Below, in pieces: positions 56,775 through 64,000 of a stretch of DNA of 64,000 nt; the first letter of the stretch is position 1, and every line of letters starts with the position of its first letter. Below the pieces are notes generated by a model that was not told the DNA's origin, ran no database searches, and saw nothing but the letters and a program-made list of their open reading frames with translations. The translations under genes were made by a program, and so were the position numbers. The stretch comes from Phytophthora sp. 'mugwort' (Eukaryota > Oomycota > Peronosporomycetes > Peronosporales > Peronosporaceae): the NCBI GenBank assembly GCA_033558025.1, contig JAUCEF010000006.1, positions 4,340,001 through 4,404,000 on the forward strand. Direction: 5' to 3'.

Positions 56775-57767
56775 TTAGAAGTTGTACCGCGATCGAAAGT
56801 GGTCGAGGACGCGACGCAGCATCCAGCCATCGCTTGGCGTGATCGTAGTGGAGCTGTACGCCATCATGATGGAGTTGGGGAAGTCCCTGGCCGGCTTTGT
56901 CTCAATCTCGTAAAAGTCCGGCAAACCAAAACCGTGACCAATTTCGTGGCCGATGAACAGGATGTTCTCGTTGTAGAGATTCTGCATTGTGTCGTTGAGA
57001 CTCACCTCCTGGCCCCAGTCGTAGCCGAAACCGTACGGGATGTCCTCTTTCAGCCAGAAAGAGACGTCGAACGGCTCACCCGTGCACGCACTCGTGTCCG
57101 ACCACATGTTGTTCACGTTATCGTAGAAGCGGTGGCACTCGTCGGGACACTGCGGCACGCTGTTCGAGTCGATACTGCCCTCGTAGACCGGGCCAAGCGA
57201 GTCGTCCATCCACTCGAGCTGCGACTTGTCCTTAGTCGCCCAGCCTACGATGTTGACCGTGAGCTCCGCGAATGGCCAGCAGTTGTAGCCCTCAAGCCAC
57301 TTGTTCCACTTGTTGTAGTGGCGTTGCAGGATGCCCTGGAACCTGGAGGCCACGTCCTTGGACAAGCTGGTGCTGCTATCCCAACGCACGCAGTAGTTAA
57401 TCGAGCCCTCGTTGTGCACAAACTTGTCCATGAAATAATTCTTGTTGTTCATGATGTTCGAGTTGGCCGGGATGGACGTGTCGGCGTTCGGTCCAAGTCG
57501 GTTCTCCCAGACCCAGTCCAGATATGATTCGCTGATGTACTCGGTCGGCGAGGCAACAACGCACTCTCCAGGTTTCGACGTGATCTTGCCGAAGGTGGGC
57601 TTACTACTGGTAAGGTTGGTGCCGGTCGACGCGACCACAGGGGCCCCCCATACCGACATGTTTTCGATAACATCGCCTGTAGGGGTCGTGCCGAAGACAC
57701 TGTCAGCATTGGACGTGGTGGCCAAGATGGCGGCAAGGAGAAGGGTAGGAGCGAGGCTTGGTCTCAT
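56775..57767 (-). CDS. Secreted zinc metallopeptidase (HExxHxxGxxD)
   Basis: A 330-residue intact ORF. Signal peptide at residues 1 to about 21 (PTLLLAAILATTSNA). HEIGHGFGLPD at 274-284 gives two zinc His ligands, the catalytic Glu and a likely third Asp ligand. IMMAYSS further on could be the Met-turn, so the fold looks metzincin-like with an Asp third ligand. Several Cys (ECVV, NYCVRWD, CPDEC, CTGEP) suggest disulphides, fitting secretion. Likely a secreted endopeptidase; substrate unknown. An excellent oomycete Inr lies directly upstream. The 3' end and about 330 bp of downstream sequence are duplicated near 59090-59554. Confidence 0.88.
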   Translation of the reverse strand: MRPSLAPTLLLAAILATTSNADSVFGTTPTGDVIENMSVWGAPVVASTGTNLTSSKPTFGKITSKPGECVVASPTEYISESYLDWVWENRLGPNADTSIPANSNIMNNKNYFMDKFVHNEGSINYCVRWDSSTSLSKDVASRFQGILQRHYNKWNKWLEGYNCWPFAELTVNIVGWATKDKSQLEWMDDSLGPVYEGSIDSNSVPQCPDECHRFYDNVNNMWSDTSACTGEPFDVSFWLKEDIPYGFGYDWGQEVSLNDTMQNLYNENILFIGHEIGHGFGLPDFYEIETKPARDFPNSIMMAYSSTTITPSDGWMLRRVLDHFRSRYNF

Positions 57768-57770
57768 GAT

Positions 57771-57790
57771 GGAAAAAGTGAGAATGAGTG
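57771..57790 (-). promoter_or_regulatory. Oomycete Inr of the metallopeptidase gene
   Basis: Minus strand CACTCATTCTCACTTTTTCC, 4-23 bases before the ATG at 57767. It matches the Inr (CTCATTYY) and the following T/C-rich flanking element very well and supports the start codon. Confidence 0.7.
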
Positions 57791-59089
57791 TGTCCCGAAG
57801 TCACGAATAAATTTGATAAAGGACCGACCAAGGGAGACAAGAGCTCCAGGGCCCATACTAGTGGCCAGATGTACGAATAGTAGAGTAATAGTACTACTAT
57901 CGTGGTCATATCTCTCCTACCAGCAGCTTCTGGGTCCATGCTTTCGGAGCTTACGACACCATTGCGGTGATAGAGACAACGCATGCCGCTGTCCATATTA
58001 TTGAACAAGATGGAAAACCCGAACGGTTGCAGCTGCAAAAATACTGTTTATTATCATACAGAACCTGAAAGCACGCAGGTTTGTCAATTGAATCGTATCG
58101 TTGAACACGATGGAAACTAGAACAGCACAAACAGCAAGTCAAGAGCGAAGGCCCATGCTGCGAGTCGTGGTGAGCAGCCAAAACACAGCAGATTTCGCAG
58201 CATACCTGCTGGGTTTCTGGCACATGAGTCAACAGATTCGTGTATTGGCCCCAACTTTTGAATCAGAAACGCTCGTTGTCCGAGTTGGTGCCATCAGATT
58301 TCGGCGAACGCATAACTACCAACCACGTCACCATGATTGTTGCTGAGGCAAGTAGCAGTAACAGGGCCAAATTTTAAGTACCATCTCTGAAGACAGATGG
58401 CAATAAACAAAGTCGTCGACTGTTGAGCAGATGCTTGCATCTATCCTCGTACGAACAATGCGCCGCTCTGGGCTTGCCTACTTTCTGAGGGGCAAATACT
58501 ACGACATAGATCCGCAAAACAGCTTCTTCCTTTGCATTCCCACCACAATCATGCACTATCATAGAAGCATTCGAGGTCACAAGCAAGGTCGAGGACGTTC
58601 TTCAAAATATGTTCAACCTTCATTTTTTCTGGTCGCGAATTTCTGCTGTTACATGACACGCTTCAGCTGATGAAGATTTCAACAACTTAGCTTTTTACAT
58701 CAGGTTGCTGCGCGAGAAGATATTAGTCTCCCCCAATCCGTTAGGCTCGCTAATCCTAAACAATCTGGAGCTCCCATCACAACGATGCTCGAGAGCATTT
58801 CTCCATGTTATCCATCAGCATGCTAACAACTCCAATTACCGCGCTACACTTGCAATTACCATTCGTGTGCCTGTATTCAGTATAATTTGAAATTTCGTAC
58901 GAGGTAGGCAGTCCTGCTCGGTTTCGTTACCATTATGTTCTAGAGTCTGGATCGCAAGGGTTGATACTCCTGTCAGCATTCTACATGCTTACGACCAGTG
59001 CAAAGAAGGCCACCTGATCTAATTTGAAATACCTCCCATCGCACGATTTACATGTAGTTGCATCAAGGCAATGCAATGGCCTCTCTTTA
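57791..59089. other. Intergenic region upstream of the metallopeptidase gene
   Basis: About 1.3 kb without a recognised gene. Small ORFs (58101-58346, 58431-58670) have no family I recognise. Confidence 0.4.
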
Positions 59090-59554
59090 GTTTGTCGCTA
59101 TAGGTACGTCCGAAGAATAGCATCTAGAAAGGTGGACAAGAAAAGTTTAGTGACTTCACCCAAGCTTTTGAACAGAGAGGGTCGTGTGAATAGACCATTA
59201 ATCGCAGCATGGTGCTGAAATCCGCTTGGTAGATTGAAGGTGCCTGATTTCGTAGCACTTTTACTGCTACATGACGGCTCGAGTTAAAAGAATAAATAAT
59301 AGCATTCAAAATACAACATATAAATGCACATCAAAGCAAATTGACATTAAACAATGATTTACGATCGGGACCCCTAAAAACAAAGACTGGAACGCTTGAT
59401 GCGAGCTTTAGAAGTTGTAACGCGATCGAAAGTGGTCGAGGATGCGACGCAGCATCCAGCCATCGCTTGGCGTGATCGTAGTAGAGCTGTACGCCATCAT
59501 GATGGAGTTGGGGAAGTCCCTGGCCGGCTTCGTCACAACCTCGTAAAAGTCCGG
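59090..59554 (-). repeat. Partial duplicate of the metallopeptidase 3' region
   Basis: About 465 bp similar to about 56441-56920, covering the last roughly 50 codons and downstream flank of the metallopeptidase gene, with indels in the noncoding part. Similarity ends abruptly after CGTAAAAGTCCGGC at 59554. Confidence 0.8.
59408..59554 (-). pseudogene. Truncated metallopeptidase C-terminus
   Basis: Codes DFYEVVTKPARDFPNSIMMA through to HFRSRYNF, nearly identical to the intact gene's last residues. It begins just after the zinc-binding HExxH, so it lacks the active site. The frame runs upstream into retrotransposon sequence (NFWADITSRW), giving an accidental fusion ORF of 90 codons. Confidence 0.85.
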
Positions 59555-60943
59555 CTGGCTATCTATGCGAGCCACCCTCGCTCTCATTGTCAACGGGTCC
59601 GTTTTAGTGTCTATCGGTTTCCATCTCGACGTTATGTCCGCCCAGAAGTTTCGCTCGCCATTATTTTGTACATTAGCCACATATGCGTAAAGCCTAACGC
59701 AGCAATTTTCGACGTGTGTGTTTCTTCACGCTCTCCGATGGCGAGAAGATCTGAATCAGGTTTAAATGATCACAGAACGCCTTAATCCCCCTCTCGCTAG
59801 GATGTAGTCCAGCGAGACACATGCTCAGACTATCGGGTATGCTTCGTTCTCGACAACTGACCAATGTACCTAGGCACTAAGGAACCCCCCTTCATGGGAA
59901 ACTAGCAGCTCGTACGTCTGATGTTGGGCCAAAACAGTTTCTTGCCCGTCTCGCACCTGGGTCAGGATATTTGCGTAGCCGTAGTCCGACGCATCGGTCA
60001 TCAAGCAAATGGTTGCCATCTCCTCGGGGAAATACATCTTCGCCGAGTTTGCTATGCGCTGGAGTGCGTTAGAGTACGAACGCATTCCTCTTCTGTCCAG
60101 CCGAGCGTTACATGTCCCGCTTTGTACGATGCGATTCGTCAAAGATTCCTTGAGTTTTGGCTGCAGCGGATCAAAAGTTATCGCAAAATCCACCATGCTA
60201 TCTCGAATCCAGTTGCATGCGCAAAAGAAAGAGTTGCAAGTACGCCGCAGATTTAGGCAATGACAACGAAACTAATCCGGACAAGTGCTCAGGATCTTGG
60301 CGCACGCCGGTACCGTCCGTAATCCCGCCACACCAGGCCACCTCGAACGACATCAAGACGCTTTTTTTGGCGTTGGGCTTCAAACGATGTTGTGCTGTTA
60401 GCCCGTAAAACGTCTTAAAATCTATGAGAAACGCCTCCTTCGTTCGTCCGTATACTACAATGTCATCGATACAGACGAAGGTTCCCTTGTAGCAACGGCT
60501 TGTACACTCTCTGCATCTGATTTTGGAAATGTAATGCAGAATCCCTTTCTCCGTGGGGTACCTCAGTGGTGTGTAGATAGATGCCATCATGCGTTATAAA
60601 GATGAACATCTCCTGGCATGCTTCGGCAAGCACGATCTGGCAAAAAAATAAGCATATTAAACTTCACTATAAACTCACACCAGCCCTGAATCTCAGCATA
60701 ACTGCGATATGTGCTGGCATCGTACCAGCGGTTGGTATAGTTCGTTTATAGTTGTCGGCAATCCTGAAAGCTGTATTATCATCTGACTTTCGAACCAAAA
60801 CAGCATGAGCAGCCCACTTACTCAAGTTGTTCATCTTAATAAACCCCAAAAACACTTGAGTAGTTGAGCTACATACTCGTCCAGAAATTTGATTTGTGCT
60901 GGCGGAAATAGGCCGCGATAAGGCTCTGCCTTTGGACCATTGC
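59555..60943 (-). mobile_element. Ty3/gypsy relic F (RT and RNase H)
   Basis: Minus strand starts at the inserted LTR (60944) within RT (FLGFIKMNNLSKWAAHAVLV, FRIADNYKRTIPTAGTMPAH), then YKGTFVCIDDIVVYGRTKEA (catalytic IDD), then RNase H ICLMTDASDYGYANILTQV and HQTYELLV, ending NFWADITSRW. Its upstream half must lie beyond the window because gypsy G is inserted here. Confidence 0.8.
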
Positions 60944-61191
60944 TGTAAGGCTCTGGGGTTATGCTTGCTTCTTGTGTGATAAAATGAAAAACTGAATTGA
61001 TCTGTGGTCTGTGCTATCCTTTTACCTAAGAGCACCCTCGTAGTGCGCGGTCTGGAAAATGCAGTGGTTGGCTGTGGCTTGCTGGAGCTAGCGCAGCGGT
61101 GGTAAGTATGCAGGCGGCGACGCAGCTCTCTGTGCGCGGACTCGACTGATGATGTTGAGTTGTTCTGCTCTTGCACGTGAAGATCATTACA
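60944..61191 (-). repeat. 3' LTR of gypsy G
   Basis: 248 bp beginning TGTAATGATC and ending CTTACA on the minus strand, directly preceded by the polypurine tract AAGTCGGGGGAG (61203-61192). The end abuts RT sequence of gypsy F, marking an insertion. Confidence 0.75.
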
Positions 61192-61351
61192 CTCCCCCGA
61201 CTTAAGTGAGTCCCGGCATCTTAATCGTTAAAGTCGCCGAAGTTGAAGTTTGTAGTACCGTAGTCCTTTGATATAAGGAACACTACAGTGAAACCCGTCA
61301 TGAAGCAAATTCCACTAGTCTTGGGCCGCTCGAGTACGCTGGCATAATCCT

Positions 61352-62414
61352 TTAACAGGGCCTGCCAATGTCTCGCATGATTGATATCGCGCCCTCGCTC
61401 CCACGTGTTCTTATGGTGAGGAACTCGGTATCACTTGACCAGATGCTCGGGTTGACAGTTGAAGATGCGCTTCTTGAGTAGGGCTTCGGCAACATGTAGC
61501 GTCTCACCTTCGGCGTCGAAATCACTGGAGTTGACTTTGGGATCACGCGGCCAGCGAAGCGTCGGGAATGCTGTTGTATAGCTTGTGCTTGTCGATGTAG
61601 AAGTGGGGGCTGAGGTGGTTCAGGTTGGCAGGTAGGTCCAGGAGCGCGATGCTACCACAAAGCTCCAAAATGGCGTACGGACCGATGAAGAGCGGGATGA
61701 ACTTCCGTGAGCGAAGTCTTGTTTCCGCCGTCGCGTGCAAGATGTTCAGGTCCTGTGTTGACAGCAAGGCCAAACCACCGACCTTGAGCGGGTTCACGGC
61801 ACGTCGCCTGTCGTAGAACTTCTTCTGAGCCTCCAGTGCGTTCAACAGGTCCTGTCGAGCATGTTCAATCGCATCCTGATGCTGCTGAACAAACCGCGAA
61901 GCGTACTCCACTCGAGAATGTGGCACCGACCGATCGCCTTCAGCACTACCCAATGGGTTTTAGGGCTGGCGACCTGTATCAACGAAGCAAGGCGACATCT
62001 TCGAGGAGCTTGACACAAGCGTACCATGTGAATACTCGGTCAAGGGCTTATGCCCATTCCAGTCGTTGCCATGGTACGAAATTGAGCATCGTAGCGAAGA
62101 CTCGCTACGATGCTCAATCGAGTGTCCTATGCTGGCGCTCGGTCTGCCCATCAGCATGTGCCCTGTGCGCAGTGGTCACCACCGTTTTGATCTTCATCAG
62201 GCTAATCAGCTCAGTCCAGAACTTCGACGTGAACTTCGTTCGCGGTGTCGGAGATGGTGGTGGACGGAACCCCGTAGTACCGAATGACATTGTTAAAAGC
62301 AAAACTTGGCCGTATCCTCCGCATTTGCCGTGGTATGAGTCGGGATGTAGCAGGACGCTTCGACAACTTATTAAGGACCACCACAACGGCGTCGAACCCA
62401 TCGGACACCAGCAA
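61352..62414 (-). pseudogene. Gypsy G: integrase and chromodomain
   Basis: Core pieces: VVVVLNKLSKRPATSRLIPR, VHVEVLD/KFWTELISLMKIKT, TTAHRAHADGQTERQHRTLD and SISYHGNDWNGHKPLTEYSH. C-terminal module: ALLSTQDLNILHATAETRLR and LSPHFYIDKHKLYNS. A chromodomain-like end follows in changing frames (ETLHVAEALLKKRIFNCQPE, PHHKNTWER). A perfect hairpin interrupts the core at 62081. Confidence 0.8.
62081..62118. repeat. Perfect hairpin, 17-bp arms, 4-nt loop, inside integrase
   Basis: ATTGAGCATCGTAGCGA, loop AGAC, then its exact complement. The minus-strand frame stays open through it (EHRSESSLRCSISYHG), but the expected conserved order between TERQHRTLD and SYHGNDW is disturbed there. Confidence 0.9.
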
Positions 62415-62713
62415 GTGGGTGATAAAGTCTGTCGAGACGACGTCCCAACAAGCTTATGTCAGTGGAATCGACTCCAATTTTCCAGCCTTGCGCTCCGTGT
62501 TCAAGTTGTACCTCATACACGCCTCACAACTCGGGAGGTAGGCCTTGACATCTATGTCCATGCTCCGCCAGAAGTACCACTGAGCTGCTGCGAGCTGTGT
62601 TCGACGGGTTCCAAGCCCGCCATGATGGCAGCGTCATGCACGTTTTGTATTACGTTCAACCGAAACTGCCCTTGGGTTGGGCACACACAGGAGCCCAACG
62701 TTACCATCTGCTT

Positions 62714-64000
62714 TCAGAAAATGAGGCATCCACGCACTTCGCACGCTTCGTTAGATTGCTTTGAGTTCCTCAGCTTCTTGTATCCACGGTCCTTCGCATA
62801 TCCCTTCTGAAATGCCTTCTTCGTTGCACCGTCACGTTGGATTGAGCTGATCATTGTAGCCGTTGACGCGGACGCTGGGTGGATATCTGGGCGGCTCATG
62901 CAGGGCGCCCTTTTGACCCAGGCTGCTTGATGCCGAGCACCACGTTTTGATCTCGAAACGTAACTGTCATCAGCTTGGTATGGGTCGCAGCGCGGCGAGC
63001 ACAAGTCGCGTGAACGGTTGAGCATGTAGCGCAGGAAAAGGGAACGACAGACGACCGCCTTGGTTAATACGGCGCGTAGCGCGCTGATCGCCTTCACCTC
63101 CCCCCCGACTTCGCGAAAGCCCATCTGCGACAACACGCTGGGAGCCCGGACGATGATGTTCTTTGAAATCAAAAGAGGCGAAGAAATCCAGCAACGAACA
63201 ATTCGGCCGAAGACGCGGGGATGTTGCAGATCCCTTTTGCAGGCCGAGTTGTCTGTGAAGACATCGAAACGGGCGCCATGGAGGTAGTGTCGCCAGCGCA
63301 CGAGAGCTTGCTTTATCGCAACAACTCTTTCTCATGGACGGGCCAGTCAGCTCATGGACACCAATCTTCTTACTGTAGAAGGCAACTGGGAGGTCAGCAC
63401 CCTCGTGTATCTGCAAGAGAATATCATTAATGCGCGTATGACTGGCGTCGCGCGTCATGACGAACCTCGCGGAGGTGCTCGACGTGCTCTTTCGTCGTCC
63501 GTGAAACGATGCAGATGTCATCCAAGTAGAATACGACGACGAGAAACTTGTGTATTAGCTGTCGCATCAGGCGAATTCAAGTCCCTAACACTCCTGCTTG
63601 ACCCATGGGCGCCACGTTCCATTCGTAGATCTATGGTTTGTCCGGAAATCTGTATAATGTTTAGAAAACGGAGCCATCCTCATCTGGTGGTACCCGCTAG
63701 CGAGATCCAGTACAACGCTTCGGTACGTCGAAGATTTATCTCACTGAAGGGAATTCCGACACCTCGATACAGTACTTCTTCAGTAGATCAGCGACGAAGA
63801 GTTCAAGTGCTTCTTTCTCGACCTTTGAAAATCGAAATGGGGTTCGATTTCTGGATTGCGCCCTAGGTTTCAAGACCACTTCATGCTCGAATGATAGTGT
63901 CGGAGGTAATTCGGGCGGTAGTTCAGCGGGAAGTACGTCTAGAACTCATCCAGTACAGAATGAACTTAGCGCGGAATCGACCTCGCCTGTGGGGACGTTT
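62714..64000 (-). pseudogene. Gypsy G: RT and RNase H (partial)
   Basis: RNase H pieces: LPVAFYSKKIGVHELTGPSM, FKEHHRPGSQRVVADGLSRS. RT: around 63530-63500 the frame reads VVFYLDDICIVSRTTKEHVE (YLDD). Above that RT continues to the window edge with decay. The plus-strand ORFs here are shadows. Confidence 0.75.

Larger units (their letters stand above)
60944..64000 (-). mobile_element. Ty3/gypsy chromovirus G, nested in relic F, runs off the window
   Basis: Minus strand: RT (from 64000), RNase H, integrase, probable chromodomain, polypurine tract, LTR. All coding parts carry frameshifts. Different from gypsy A in sequence and lacking an antisense ORF: only about 150-160 bp separate the last pol-like codons from the polypurine tract. 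Confidence 0.8.

Noticed and set aside
1..64000. tRNA or rRNA genes
   Set aside because: No cloverleaf with conserved T-loop or rRNA-like segment was noticed, though a covariance-model search was not possible.

Overview
The window looks like a repeat-rich stretch of an oomycete nuclear genome, most like Phytophthora or a close relative. The evidence is a secreted RXLR-EER-type effector with WY-like repeats, oomycete-style initiator (Inr) motifs a few bases upstream of start codons, short GT-AG introns of about 60-95 bp, GC-rich coding sequence, and dense nested LTR retrotransposons. This is inferred from sequence alone; no database was searched.

Region 1 (1-8306) is a small housekeeping island: a C2H2 zinc-finger protein, a two-exon hypothetical gene, UPF1 (the nonsense-mediated decay helicase) and a five-exon WBP2-like GRAM-domain gene.

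Region 2 (about 8986-20082) holds a Ty3/gypsy chromovirus copy (gypsy A, minus strand) followed by a decayed Ty1/copia copy on the minus strand. Gypsy A carries a gag-unrelated, frameshifted plus-strand reading region between its pol gene and its LTR. The same arrangement recurs in a near-identical second copy (gypsy B, about 32065-35688), where a polypurine tract next to the LTR fixes the element as minus-strand. The plus-strand region is therefore best read as an antisense accessory ORF, and it is the most unusual system in the window.

Region 3 (20091-30535) holds two inverted pogo/CENP-B-like relics and a PIF/Harbinger DNA transposon with 18-bp perfect TIRs and TAA target duplications, inserted into an LRAT-domain gene relic. 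It also contains the RXLR-like effector gene (26920-27906) and several short, nearly perfect hairpins.

Region 4 (32065-56180) is a retrotransposon mosaic: gypsy B cut by a copia element, a GATC-rich gypsy relic, a gypsy relic with an internal inversion of its gag/protease part, a Crypton-like recombinase fragment, another gypsy, a plus-strand copia, and a gypsy integrase scrap.

Region 5 (56180-64000) has a secreted zinc metallopeptidase gene, a truncated duplicate of its 3' end joined to a gypsy relic, and a further gypsy element nested in that relic and running off the window. The apparently intact host genes are the ZF protein, the hypothetical gene, UPF1, WBP2-like, the effector and the metallopeptidase. 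Nearly everything else is transposon-derived and broken by frameshifts.
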